In this document: positions 25,530 through 34,277 of the stretch, in pieces | Layout: each line of letters begins with the position of its first letter | Position numbering within the stretch: position 1 is the first letter of the stretch | Source: Nocardioides islandensis | Lineage (GTDB): Bacteria; Actinomycetota; Actinomycetes; Propionibacteriales; Nocardioidaceae | Length of the DNA stretch: 64,000 nucleotides | NCBI RefSeq assembly: GCF_015352455.1 | Contig: NZ_JADKPN010000005.1 | Span: forward strand, 62,001-126,000 | Direction of reading: 5' to 3' | Translations under genes and position numbers: made by a program | Notes under the pieces: model-generated | Told to the model about the DNA's origin: nothing | Seen by the model: only the letters and a program-made list of their open reading frames with translations | Databases searched by the model: none

Positions 25530-26557
25530 CGCCCGTCCCCCTGGGGGAAGGCGAGGACGGCCCCCGAGACGCGCAGGCAGACCGTGGAGCCGGGGTCGGG
25601 GACGCCGCCGGCCGGCACGCGCGCGATCACGACGGCGTCGCTGCCCTCGATGCGAGCCCGGACGGTGGCGTCGTGGCCGAAGTACGACACGTCGAGCACC
25701 TCCGCACGTACCCCGCCGGACGGCGCCACGGTGACCTGCTCGGGCCGGATCGCCAGCAGCACGGGACCGTCGTGCGGGTCGAGGAGGGGTACGTCGCCCA
25801 GGTCGCTGCTGGCCTGCTGACCTGCGGCGGAGCCCGCGAGGAGGGTCGCGTGGCCGACGAACCCGGCGACGTCCGGAGAGGCCGGTCTCAGGTAGATGTC
25901 GGCCGGCGAGGACACCTGGAGGAACCGGCCGCGCGACATGACGGCCACCTGGTCCGCCAGCGACAGCGCCTCGCCCTGGTCGTGGGTGACGAGCAGGGCC
26001 GTCGCCCCGCTGGCGCGCAGTGCGCGGGCGACGGCGCGGCCGGTGTCCTCGCGCAGCCCGGCGTCGAGGGAGGAGAACGGCTCGTCGAGGAGGACCAGGG
26101 TCGGCGCCGGGGCTAGGGCCCGGGCCAGCGCGACACGCTGCTGCTGGCCGCCCGACAGCTCGTGCGGGTAGCGGTGCGCGACCACGGCGGGCAGCTCCAC
26201 CAGGTCGAGCATCTCGGTGACCCGGGCGCCGCGCCGCTCGGCCCGTGGGAGCCCGAAGCCGATGTTCGCGGAGACGTCGAGGTGCGGGAACAACGCACCC
26301 TCCTGCGGCACGTACCCCACCTTCCGGGCCCGGGCAGGCACCGAGCGGCAGGCCCCCGCCACGACCCGGCCGCCGATCGCGATCGTGCCGCCGTCGGGGT
26401 CGAGGAAGCCCGCGACCAGCCGCAGCAGGGTCGTCTTGCCGCACCCCGACGGCCCGAGCACGGCGGTGATCCCGTCGGTGACGGTCAGGTCCAGCCCGTC
26501 GAGCACCCGTGTCTGGCCGAAGGACTTCGCCAGCCCCTCCACGCGCAGTCCGGTCAC
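25526..26557 (-). CDS. Fe(III)-type ABC transporter ATP-binding protein
   Basis: 343 aa. Walker A is GPSGCGKTTLL (about residues 33-43), the signature is LSGGQQQRVALARAL, Walker B is LVLLDEPFSSLD, and the H-loop is VTHDQGEALSLAD. The C-terminal part has the TOBE-like segment LAIRPEQVTV of the FbpC/PotA group. It energises the permease encoded just upstream. Its GTG overlaps the permease stop. Confidence 0.93.
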   Translation of the reverse strand: MTGLRVEGLAKSFGQTRVLDGLDLTVTDGITAVLGPSGCGKTTLLRLVAGFLDPDGGTIAIGGRVVAGACRSVPARARKVGYVPQEGALFPHLDVSANIGFGLPRAERRGARVTEMLDLVELPAVVAHRYPHELSGGQQQRVALARALAPAPTLVLLDEPFSSLDAGLREDTGRAVARALRASGATALLVTHDQGEALSLADQVAVMSRGRFLQVSSPADIYLRPASPDVAGFVGHATLLAGSAAGQQASSDLGDVPLLDPHDGPVLLAIRPEQVTVAPSGGVRAEVLDVSYFGHDATVRARIEGSDAVVIARVPAGGVPDPGSTVCLRVSGAVLAFPQGDGR

Positions 26558-28128
26558 GTGACCGCTCCCAGGGGGCGGACAGGGGCCCGCAGTCCGTCCC
26601 GGTTGGCCGCCCGCGAGAGCAGCCAGGTGGCCGGCACCGAGAGCAGGATCAGGAGGACGGCGTACGGCGCGGCGGCGCCGTACTGGACGGAGTACGCCTG
26701 CTGCCAGAACCGGGTGGCCAGGGTGTTGGTGCCGATCGGCGAGAGCAGCAGCGTGGCGGTGAGCTCGGTGCTGACCGCCAGCGACACCAGGGCCAGCGAG
26801 GCACCCAGCCCCGGCAGGATCAGGGGGAGGGTCACCCGGCGTGCGGCCTCGACGTCGGTGCAGCCCAGGGACCGGGCCACGTCGTCGAGCACGGGCGGCG
26901 CGAGCTCGAGGGTGCCACGCACGCTGACGACGGCGCGGGGCAGGAACAAGATGCTGTAGCCCAGCACCAGCAGGGGAATCGTCTGGTAGAGCGCCGGGAC
27001 GGAGCGGATCGACACCGTGACGAGGGCGAGGGCGACGACGATGCCGGGCAGCGCGTTGGCGGGGTACACGCTGCGCTCGATCGCGGTGGCCAGGACGCCG
27101 CGGTGGCGGACCGCCAGCCAGGCGACCGGCAGCGCGGCGACGGTGGCGACCAGCCCGCCGGCGACCGCCAGACCGAGGGTCGTGAACGTCGCCGACGTCA
27201 GCTCGCCGACCGGGAACGCCGTCGACGTACCCCGGACCAGCCATCGCGCCAGGCTCGCGAGGGGGACGCCCAGGGAGAGGACCGCGAGCCCGGTCAGGCC
27301 GAGGACGACGGGCGCCGCGGAGGAGCCGAGCCTGGTGCGGGTGGCCAGCCGGTTGACCCCGGACCCCACACGGGACCGGCGCCGCTGCCCGCGCGCGAGG
27401 AGCTCGAGCGCCAGCAGCAGCAGGCAGAACGCGACCAGCACCAGCGCGAGCAACGTGGCCGCCGGGCCGTTGAAGCTGGTGCGGTACTGGTCGAGGATCC
27501 CCGTCGTCAGGGTCGGGTAGTTGAGGATCTGCAGCGCGCCGTACTCGCCGAGCAGGTGCAGCCCGACCAGCAGCGCGCCGCCCAGGACCGCGGGGCTGAT
27601 CGCCGGCAGCACGACGCGCAGGAACGTGGCGACCGACCGGTGGCCGAGCGACGCGGCGACGTCCTCGAGCCCGGAGTCCAGGCGCCGCAGGGCGGCGACC
27701 GTGGGCAGGTACACCAGCGGGTAGTAGGACAGGCTGACCACGAGGACCGCTCCCCAGAAGGACCGGACGCCGTGCGTCGTGGACACCCAGCCCCAGCCGT
27801 TCACGAACGCCGGTACGGCGAGCGGCGCGGCGAGCAGGCCGTGCCAGAGGTGCCGCCCCGGCAGGTTCGTGCGGACGACGAGCCACGCGCAGGCCACCCC
27901 CAGCACCACGCTGAGCGTCACGCCGCCGAGCAGCAGGCGGGTGGTGTTCCAGAGCAGCCGGCCGACGCGTGGGCGGACCAGGAAGTCCATCGCCTCGCCG
28001 GGCCCGAGCTGGGCGGACGAGACGACGACGTACCCCAGGGGCAGCAGGCACGTCGCCGCGACCAGCACCCCCAGCAGGGCGAGGACCGCGCCCGGACCAG
28101 GAGCCCCGGCGCGGGTGGGAGCCGTCAG
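26554..28128 (-). CDS. Fe(III)-type ABC transporter permease (two fused permease halves)
   Basis: About 524 aa, roughly 12 membrane segments, with two EAA-type loops: LEDVAASLGHRSVATFLRVV and LDDVARSLGCTDVEAARRVT. This is the FbpB/FutB-type duplicated permease. No ATG, GTG or TTG is available before the first membrane segment. The best candidate is CTG 28128, overlapping the stop of the binding-protein gene as CTGA. The start is therefore uncertain. Confidence 0.88.
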   Translation of the reverse strand: MTAPTRAGAPGPGAVLALLGVLVAATCLLPLGYVVVSSAQLGPGEAMDFLVRPRVGRLLWNTTRLLLGGVTLSVVLGVACAWLVVRTNLPGRHLWHGLLAAPLAVPAFVNGWGWVSTTHGVRSFWGAVLVVSLSYYPLVYLPTVAALRRLDSGLEDVAASLGHRSVATFLRVVLPAISPAVLGGALLVGLHLLGEYGALQILNYPTLTTGILDQYRTSFNGPAATLLALVLVAFCLLLLALELLARGQRRRSRVGSGVNRLATRTRLGSSAAPVVLGLTGLAVLSLGVPLASLARWLVRGTSTAFPVGELTSATFTTLGLAVAGGLVATVAALPVAWLAVRHRGVLATAIERSVYPANALPGIVVALALVTVSIRSVPALYQTIPLLVLGYSILFLPRAVVSVRGTLELAPPVLDDVARSLGCTDVEAARRVTLPLILPGLGASLALVSLAVSTELTATLLLSPIGTNTLATRFWQQAYSVQYGAAAPYAVLLILLSVPATWLLSRAANRDGLRAPVRPLGAVT

Positions 28129-29129
28129 AGGAACCCCGCTTCCGTCATCAGGTCGACGACCTGCTGCCCGTCGAGGTCGCTGATGCCGACGGTGGGCGGC
28201 TGGAGCTCCGAGAGCGGCCTCACCGGCGGGTCGAGGCCGACCGCGGGGTTGAGCGGGTACTCCAGCGCGTAGCTGTCCGCGAGGTCCTGCTGGCCCTCGG
28301 TGCTGGTCAGGAACTCCACGAACTTCTGGGCGTCGGCCGCGTGGTCGCTGGACTTCAGGACGCCCGCCCCGGAGATCGACAGGAAGGCTCCGGGATCCTG
28401 GTCGCCGAAGAAGTAGAGCTCGGTGTTGTCGCTGTTCTCGCCGGACTCGGCCTGGTCGCGGTACCAGTAGTAGTGGTACTCGATGCCGATCGGCACCTCG
28501 CCGGCATTGACCGACTCCAGCACGACGTTGTTGCCGTCGTAGACCGTGCCGTTGGCCTTGAGACCGGCCAGCCACTGGCGCGTGGCGTCCTCGCCCTCGA
28601 GGTCGAGCACCGCCGCGACGATGGCCTGGAAGTCGGCACCGGTCGGGGAGAACGCGATCTTGCCGGCCCACGCCGGGTCGGCGAGGTCCATGATCGAGTC
28701 CGGCAGCTCGTCCTCGGAGATCAGGCTCGGGTTGTAGACGAGCACCGTGGAGCGTGCGACGAAGCCGGTCCACAGGCCGCTCTCCGGGCGGTACTGCGCG
28801 GGGATCGGGTCGGTGGCGGCGGCGTCGAGCGGCGCGAACAGGCCGGCCCGCTCCACGGCCGACATGGCCGGAGAGTTCTCGGTGAGGAACACGTCGGCCG
28901 GGGAGGCGTCGCCCTCCTGGACCAGCTGGGCGGACAGCTCGGCGTCGTCGCCGTTGCGCAGCTCGACCTCGATCCCGGTCTTGTCGGTGAACGCCGGCGC
29001 GATCTCCTCCAGCAGCTGCTCGTGCTGGGCGTTGTAGACGACGATCGACGGTCCGTCGTCACTGCTGCAGCCCGTCGCCGCCAGCGCGGTGACGAGGGTG
29101 AGCGCGAGGAGGACGGGAGCAGGCTTCAC
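28125..29129 (-). CDS. Fe(III)-type ABC transporter substrate-binding lipoprotein
   Basis: 334 aa with a lipoprotein signal (lipobox LAATGC, Cys21). VVYNAQHEQLLEEI is the typical start of FbpA/FutA-type iron-binding proteins. The candidate iron-ligand segment YHYYWYRDQ (about residues 218-226) contains adjacent tyrosines. It starts at GTG 29129 with GAGAGG 6 bases upstream. An IdeR/DtxR-like box lies 19 bases before the start. First gene of a four-gene coupled operon. Confidence 0.93.
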   Translation of the reverse strand: MKPAPVLLALTLVTALAATGCSSDDGPSIVVYNAQHEQLLEEIAPAFTDKTGIEVELRNGDDAELSAQLVQEGDASPADVFLTENSPAMSAVERAGLFAPLDAAATDPIPAQYRPESGLWTGFVARSTVLVYNPSLISEDELPDSIMDLADPAWAGKIAFSPTGADFQAIVAAVLDLEGEDATRQWLAGLKANGTVYDGNNVVLESVNAGEVPIGIEYHYYWYRDQAESGENSDNTELYFFGDQDPGAFLSISGAGVLKSSDHAADAQKFVEFLTSTEGQQDLADSYALEYPLNPAVGLDPPVRPLSELQPPTVGISDLDGQQVVDLMTEAGFL

Positions 29130-29147
29130 GACGACCTCTCGAAGGAG

Positions 29148-29166
29148 TTAGGGCAGCCTAACCATA
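29148..29166. promoter_or_regulatory. IdeR/DtxR-like iron box
   Basis: TTAGGGCAGCCTAACCATA matches 14 of 19 positions of the consensus TTAGGTTAGGCTAACCTAA. On the minus strand it overlaps -10-like TATGGT/TAGGCT for the iron ABC operon, the place where IdeR with Fe2+ would block transcription. Confidence 0.75.
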
Positions 29167-29226
29167 CTCACGCCGCTCCTGGTGGAGGAAGCCGACCCAG
29201 CGCGACCTCCCCGACCAGCGCTCGCG

Positions 29227-29625
29227 CTACTTCACCTCGAGCTGGACGATCGTCTGCTCGAGGCTGTGGGACTCCACGTCGACCACCCCGGGCTGGGTGA
29301 TCGGGTCGAGCGTCAGGGTCGTGGACCCCTCGTCGTACTCGAGCTCCTGCTCGGGGTTGCTGTGCACGTGGATCTCGCCCGGGGCGTCGGCGGTGACGTC
29401 GAGCTCGATCGGCTGGCCGACCGCGACGTCGACACGCTCACCGTTGGGCGTGACGGTGTCGCCGTCGAAGGTGATGGTGATCGTCTTGGTCTCGGTCGCG
29501 CCACCGCCGGGCGACGAGGAGCCGTCGTCCCCGCAGGCGGTCAATGACAGCGCCAGCAGGGCGGTCGCGACCGCGGCCGCGGCCGTGCGGCGCATCGGCA
29601 TGCGCGTGATGTGGGGCAGGGGCAT
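29227..29625 (-). CDS. Cupredoxin-like lipoprotein
   Basis: 132 aa. Lipoprotein signal with lipobox LSLTAC, a Ser/Gly linker, then a beta-rich domain with TKTITITFDGDTVTPNGERV, IHVHSNPEQEL and VESHSLEQTIVQLEVK. The layout resembles cupredoxin-fold proteins, but the full Cys/Met copper set is not visible. ATG 29625 has AAGGAG 5 bases upstream. It lies upstream of the iron operon on the same strand, separated from it by the iron box, so a link to metal handling is possible but unproven. Confidence 0.7.
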   Translation of the reverse strand: MPLPHITRMPMRRTAAAAVATALLALSLTACGDDGSSSPGGGATETKTITITFDGDTVTPNGERVDVAVGQPIELDVTADAPGEIHVHSNPEQELEYDEGSTTLTLDPITQPGVVDVESHSLEQTIVQLEVK

Positions 29626-29699
29626 GGGCACTCCTTGGCTCGGGGCGGGAGTCTCTCACGCGGCCCCTGACGCCATGGCGCGATCGAGCGTCGCCGACT

Positions 29700-29717
29700 G
29701 TTCACCCGTTCGTCGTC
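29700..29717 (+). promoter_or_regulatory. Possible PHO box upstream of the PhoX-like gene
   Basis: GTTCACCCGTTCGTCGTC contains a full GTTCACC unit and a weaker second unit, as in actinobacterial PhoP sites. A -10 TAGCGT follows at 29750-29755. A PhoP site here would suit a phosphatase gene, but the second repeat is poor. Confidence 0.45.
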
Positions 29718-29801
29718 CCACGTGCCGCGGCCGGGTCGATTCCGCTCCCTAGCGTCGTGGCCACGTCCGCACCCCGCGGAGACCTTCGAAAGGGATCGTC
29801 G

Positions 29802-31187
29802 ATGTCTGCCAAGTCCACACCTCGCTTCGCCGCCGGCGCCGTGGCGTCCGCTCTCGCACTCAGCGTCGGCGGCGCCGCGATGGCCGCTCCCGGCGGCTCC
29901 TCCGGGCCGTCCAGCAGTGACACGCCGTACCTCGTCCGCCACGTCCCGGGCGTCACCCTCACCAGCATCCTCACCGCGGGTGACACCGTCGGCGGCTACA
30001 CGATGGCCGGCACCCCCGACGGCCTGGGCGCCTACGACAACGGTGACGGCACCTTCACCGTGCTGATGAACCACGAGTTCGGTGCCGCCACGAGCGTGGC
30101 GCGCAGCCACGGCAACACGTCGGGATCGTTCGTCTCCCGGTGGGTGATCGACAAGGACACGCTGGAGGTGATCTCCGGTCGCGACCAGATCACCAACCTG
30201 GTCAACGTGACGGGGCCGAAGAACCTCGATCGTCTGTGCTCGGCCGACCTGCCGGCCCTGACGGCCTTCTACAACCCGGAGACGGGCCTGGGCTACGACG
30301 GTCGGATCTTCATGGACGGCGAGGAGAGCGCGCCCAACGGACGCGCGTTCGCCCACGTCGTCGACAGCGGCACCAGCTACGAGCTGACCGCGCTGGGGAA
30401 GGCCGGCTGGGAGAACGTGGTCGCCAACCCGGCCACCGGCGACGCCACGACAGTGATCGGCCAGAGCGACGGCGGCACGCAGAACGTCTACGTGTACTCG
30501 GGCACCAAGAAGGCGACCGGCTCCCCGATCGAGCGGGCCGGTCTGACCGGCGGGACCCGCAAGAGCATCGCGGTCACCGGCTTCCCCACGGAGAGCGGCG
30601 CGACGGCCTTCCCCAGCACCCCGCAGCCGTTCACCCTGTCGGACACCGGCACGGCGTTCGACCGTCCCGAGGACGGCGCCTGGGATCCCAGCAACCCGAA
30701 CGACTACTACTTCGTGACGACGGCCGGCATGACGAAGCACAGCCGTCTGTGGCGGCTCAGCTTCGTCGACGCCGCCCACCCGGAGCTCGGCGGCACGATC
30801 ACCAAGGTCCTCGAAGGCCCGGCCGACGACACCCCGGCCTCCGTCGGGCCCAAGATGATGGACAACCTGACCATCAACGGTCGCGGACAGGTCCTCATCC
30901 AGGAGGACCCGGGTGGCAACGCCTACCTCGCCGGCATCTACCAGTACGACACCACGACGGGCGCCATGCGACGGATCGCCGACCACGACCCGCAGCGCTT
31001 CACTCCGGGCGGGAGCTCGTTCACCACCATCGACGAGGAGTCCTCGGGCATCATCTGGGCCCCGTTCCTCGGCGCCGGCAAGTACCTGCTCGACGACCAG
31101 AACCACACCGCGGTCGCCGACCCGGCTCAGGTCGAGAAGGGCCAGCTCCTGGTCATGAACGTCCCGCCGGGCCAGCCCGTGAGGTGA
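29802..31187 (+). CDS. PhoX-like alkaline phosphatase family protein, secreted
   Basis: 461 aa with a Sec-type signal peptide (cleavage after GGAAMAA, about residue 29); no twin-arginine is seen, though many PhoX proteins use Tat. The body has GYTMAGTPDGLGAYDNGDGT, VLMNHEFG, EDGAWDPSNPNDYYF and LIQEDPGG, blocks typical of the PhoX/DUF839 beta-propeller family. ATG 29802 has AAAGGGA 8 bases upstream. The phosphatase role is likely from family, not proven. Confidence 0.8.
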   Translation: MSAKSTPRFAAGAVASALALSVGGAAMAAPGGSSGPSSSDTPYLVRHVPGVTLTSILTAGDTVGGYTMAGTPDGLGAYDNGDGTFTVLMNHEFGAATSVARSHGNTSGSFVSRWVIDKDTLEVISGRDQITNLVNVTGPKNLDRLCSADLPALTAFYNPETGLGYDGRIFMDGEESAPNGRAFAHVVDSGTSYELTALGKAGWENVVANPATGDATTVIGQSDGGTQNVYVYSGTKKATGSPIERAGLTGGTRKSIAVTGFPTESGATAFPSTPQPFTLSDTGTAFDRPEDGAWDPSNPNDYYFVTTAGMTKHSRLWRLSFVDAAHPELGGTITKVLEGPADDTPASVGPKMMDNLTINGRGQVLIQEDPGGNAYLAGIYQYDTTTGAMRRIADHDPQRFTPGGSSFTTIDEESSGIIWAPFLGAGKYLLDDQNHTAVADPAQVEKGQLLVMNVPPGQPVR

Positions 31188-31205
31188 TCCGCCGCTGAAC
31201 GCGGA

Positions 31206-31240
31206 CCGGGGTCACGGGCACCATGCCGGCGGCCCCGGTT
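31206..31240. terminator. Hairpin after the PhoX-like gene
   Basis: ACCGGGG and CCCCGGT form a 7-bp stem with a long internal loop between the convergent PhoX-like and tatA genes. It may serve both; there is no T tract. Confidence 0.35.
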
Positions 31241-31246
31241 CGTCGT

Positions 31247-31408
31247 TCAGGCGTCCTGCTCGGGCGCCTCGTCCTTGGCGTTGACCTCCTGCTTGAAGAT
31301 GCGCAGCGCCCGACCGCTGCCGCGGGCCAGCTCCGGCAGCTTCTTGGCCCCGAAGAGCAGCACGAGGACCACCAGCAGGAGGATCAGCTCGGGAGCACCC
31401 ACGTCCAC
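31247..31408 (-). CDS. tatA: Sec-independent translocase subunit TatA
   Basis: 53 aa. An N-terminal membrane helix ([20 protein letters not shown]) is followed by the amphipathic helix [18 protein letters not shown] and an acidic tail. This is the TatA/E pattern, pore-forming subunit of the twin-arginine pathway; no tatB or tatC is nearby. The start is GTG 31408, with TAGCCT ending 5 bases upstream (leaderless pattern). Confidence 0.9.
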   Translation of the reverse strand: MDVGAPELILLLVVLVLLFGAKKLPELARGSGRALRIFKQEVNAKDEAPEQDA

Positions 31409-31511
31409 GCTGCCAGGCTACGGACCCCGGCGCCGTACGGAAGGGCCTTCAGCAACTTCTCAACTACGGCCGCCCGCGACGTACGCGTGCCACCTTGCCG
31501 CGACGTCGTCC

Positions 31512-32336
31512 TCAGGAGACGCAGGGCCCCTGGCCCAGGCGCCGCAGGCCCTCGAGGTCGCCGGCGCCGAACTCGGTCTGCCCGACGTTGTCCTCGTACA
31601 TCAGCTCGTGCGGCGAGTCGACGTGCCCCAGACCCATCACGTGCCCGAACTCGTGCAGGAGCACCGCGACCTCCTCGGCGTGGTCGCCGCGCTGCTGCAG
31701 CTGGGCGTAGTAGTCGCGGGACAGCGCGATCGTGCCGGCCACCCGGCGCTGCGTCCCGTTGACGCTGGTCACCACGGGGCTGCCGCCGAGGCCCGCCGTG
31801 TCCTCGGTCATCGCCGCGATCGCGTTGCCGTCCTGCCACGACACGCTGACCGGGTCCGTGTAGGTGACCGGCGCGGCCTCGAAGTTCCAGTTCGGGGCGT
31901 GCCCGCCGTACGACCCGACCACGACGATGTCGAGCCCGGTCGCGGCCTTGACCTTCGCGACCGCCTCGCGGACCAGCTGCTCGGCGTTGCTCGGTCCGCC
32001 GGCGGGGTACACCGCGACCTGGATCAGGCTGCACGAGCTGTACGTCACGGGTTGGCCGTCGACGGCCTGGAGGAACTCGTACGTCGGCGGGTAGTCCTTG
32101 CCGCCGACCAGCCCGAACCGGGGTACCAGGATGACGACCAGGATCGCGGCGGTGAGGACGAGCGGCCACTTCTCCCAGCGCACACCCCGCTTGTCCTCAC
32201 CGGGGTCCTGACCGGATCGCACCGTCGCCGCGATCTGCTCCGGCGCCAGGTCGAGCCCGCGCAGGATGCGCTGGTACTCCGCCTCGCTGATGCCGAGCTC
32301 CTCAGCAGTGGGGAGCGGCCGCTCGTCGTCGTCCAT
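31512..32336 (-). CDS. Membrane-anchored matrixin-like zinc metalloprotease
   Basis: 274 aa. An N-terminal cytoplasmic part (about 55 residues) precedes one membrane segment (WPLVLTAAILVVILVPRFGL). The exported catalytic domain has the complete zinc motif HEFGHVMGLGH with a following SPHELMYEDN, where Met could be the Met-turn. This fits metzincins of the matrixin group. The ATG at 32336 begins MDDDERPLPTAEEL. The substrate is unknown; expected to act outside the membrane. Confidence 0.87.
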   Translation of the reverse strand: MDDDERPLPTAEELGISEAEYQRILRGLDLAPEQIAATVRSGQDPGEDKRGVRWEKWPLVLTAAILVVILVPRFGLVGGKDYPPTYEFLQAVDGQPVTYSSCSLIQVAVYPAGGPSNAEQLVREAVAKVKAATGLDIVVVGSYGGHAPNWNFEAAPVTYTDPVSVSWQDGNAIAAMTEDTAGLGGSPVVTSVNGTQRRVAGTIALSRDYYAQLQQRGDHAEEVAVLLHEFGHVMGLGHVDSPHELMYEDNVGQTEFGAGDLEGLRRLGQGPCVS

Positions 32337-32517
32337 GGCCGGACGAGAGTACGTCGCCGAACGACCGAACTCACCGACTTTCCGGGCGAACGGTGCGGTC
32401 AGCCTGCGCCCCGACGTCGACCCGACGAGCCGCGAGCCAGGAATCCCTGCTGGACCTAGAGTGTCGGGAAGCAGGCCGATCTCGGCGCGAGCCCGGTGTG
32501 GACGTTGTGAGGCACAT

Positions 32518-34128
32518 GTGACCAGCGCACGACGAGTGGGTCCGCGGTTGGCGTCACTCGTGCGCAGAAGGCTCCGCCGCGCGCGGGCTGCCCGCGCATC
32601 GGGGCCGGCCAGTGCGAGGCGCGTGACTCGTCGCCTCTTCGACGTCACGACGCAGCGACCCCTGCGCGTCGCGGTCGTGAGCGGGCCCGAGGGTGCCAGT
32701 GGCGTCGCCCTGCGCAACGCCCTCACCGCACGCGGCGCGGACGTTGTCGTGGTCACTGAAGACGTGCACGTCCAGCTGGCCGCAGCCGGCCCCTTCTCCG
32801 TCGTGGTCGACCTGCGTGGCGGACCATGCGGGCTCGCCCGGGTGCGCGAGGTGTTCTACCACGTGCAACGAGGGGGCTGCTTTCTCACCCAGGACGGCCA
32901 GGACGGGCTGGAACAGATGCTGGCCAAGCTTCGTTCGGGCCGGCCTCGGCTGGCCGCCGAGACCAGTGCGACGTATCTGGCGCACGGGTGGCTCTGGCTG
33001 GTGTCGCGGGCAGAAGGGGCGCTGGCCAAGCTCGATGAGGTGGAGTCGGCGCGGTACATCGAGCTGCGCGGGAGCGCCACGGCACGAGTGGTGGAGCGCC
33101 GTCCGGGCCTGCGTTTCGAGTCGCGGTGCGAACTGAGCCAGAACACCTCGGCGTTGCGCATCCCGTACGAGCCGGCCTTCGAGGTTCCTGAGCTGCACCT
33201 GCGCGAGCTCGAGGGAGCCGTGTGCGCGCCCGGTCAGGTGGTCGCGCACGACAGCGTCCTCATGCCCGACACCTACCGCCACCACCTCGAGCGGCCGCTC
33301 CACAACCACTGCACGGACGAGCTGGCACCGTTGTTCGCCCGGATCAGCGACCGACCCGCTGAGGAACCACCGCTGCGACGAGCTACGTTCTTCCACCTGG
33401 ACAGCGAGTGGCGCGGCCTGTTCGGCCACGCGATGACCGAGCAGATGTCACGACTGTGGGCACTGGCCGCGGCACGCCGGATCGCTCCCGACGTCAAGGT
33501 GCTGGTGGGCGTCACGACCCACAGGATCCAGCCGTGGGAGCTGGAGCTCTGGCAGGCAGCCGGCATCCGCCCCGAGCAGCTGGCCGTCATCCGGCGGCCG
33601 GTCCGCGTGCAACGATTGCTGACGGCGACGCCGATGTTCAGCATGCCGGCGTATGTCCACCCCGAGATCGCAGAGGTCTGGCGGCGCGTCGGAGACGAGC
33701 TGGTCACCCGCGCGCCCGAGCGCGAGTACCCACGCAGGGTCTTCATGACCCGGTCCAAGGAACGGCGCAACTGCCGCAACCGTCACGATGTCGAGAGGCT
33801 CGCCGAGGAGTTCGGATTCACGGTGCTGCGGCCCGAGACCATGAGCCTGCCAGAACAAGCGCGCACGTTTCGGGAGGCCGACGTGATAGCCGGGTTCTCC
33901 GGGGCCGGGATGTTCGGCGCTCTCTTCGCCACCGAGCCGAAGCGGATGATCACCGTGACGTCGCGTCGTTACGGCCCCACCAACGAGTACATGATCGCCT
34001 CCGTGATGGGGCACCGGCTCGACCAGCTCTTCTGCCGGCGCGCTGGCCGGGGGTTCGTCTCACCGTTCTACTTCGACACCGACGGCGATGAGGGCGACTA
34101 TCTGCGCGACCTCTTCGCCGGCTTGTAG
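32518..34128 (+). CDS. Glycosyltransferase family 61-like protein
   Basis: About 536 aa. The C-terminal half has RVFMTRSKERRNCRNRHDVE, FGFTVLRPETMSLPEQARTF and ADVIAGFSGAGMFGALFA, the typical GT61 (DUF563) blocks. The N-terminal half contains a Rossmann-like VAVVSGPEGASGVALRNAL region of unclear role. GTG 32518 with GAGG at 5-6 bases is chosen; the open frame extends upstream over the matrixin promoter. It is the first gene of a four-gene rightward cluster, probably for surface-glycan synthesis. Confidence 0.8.
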   Translation: MTSARRVGPRLASLVRRRLRRARAARASGPASARRVTRRLFDVTTQRPLRVAVVSGPEGASGVALRNALTARGADVVVVTEDVHVQLAAAGPFSVVVDLRGGPCGLARVREVFYHVQRGGCFLTQDGQDGLEQMLAKLRSGRPRLAAETSATYLAHGWLWLVSRAEGALAKLDEVESARYIELRGSATARVVERRPGLRFESRCELSQNTSALRIPYEPAFEVPELHLRELEGAVCAPGQVVAHDSVLMPDTYRHHLERPLHNHCTDELAPLFARISDRPAEEPPLRRATFFHLDSEWRGLFGHAMTEQMSRLWALAAARRIAPDVKVLVGVTTHRIQPWELELWQAAGIRPEQLAVIRRPVRVQRLLTATPMFSMPAYVHPEIAEVWRRVGDELVTRAPEREYPRRVFMTRSKERRNCRNRHDVERLAEEFGFTVLRPETMSLPEQARTFREADVIAGFSGAGMFGALFATEPKRMITVTSRRYGPTNEYMIASVMGHRLDQLFCRRAGRGFVSPFYFDTDGDEGDYLRDLFAGL

Positions 34129-34277
34129 CCGACGTGAGGGCAGGAGTCCATCGGAGACTCGGGCCCTCGCCCCTGCCCGGGATATCAGTCCTCGTGGTGA
34201 AGCACTAGGTTCGTCTGGTGGGACCCGACGTCACGACCAGGCCCGCTTCGACCTGCCGTCGAAAGGGGTGACGCGGC

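Noticed and set aside
23127-25820. Long plus-strand frame opposite the adenylation-acyltransferase gene
   Set aside because: Arg/Gly/Val-rich shadow with no domain; the minus strand has clear motifs.
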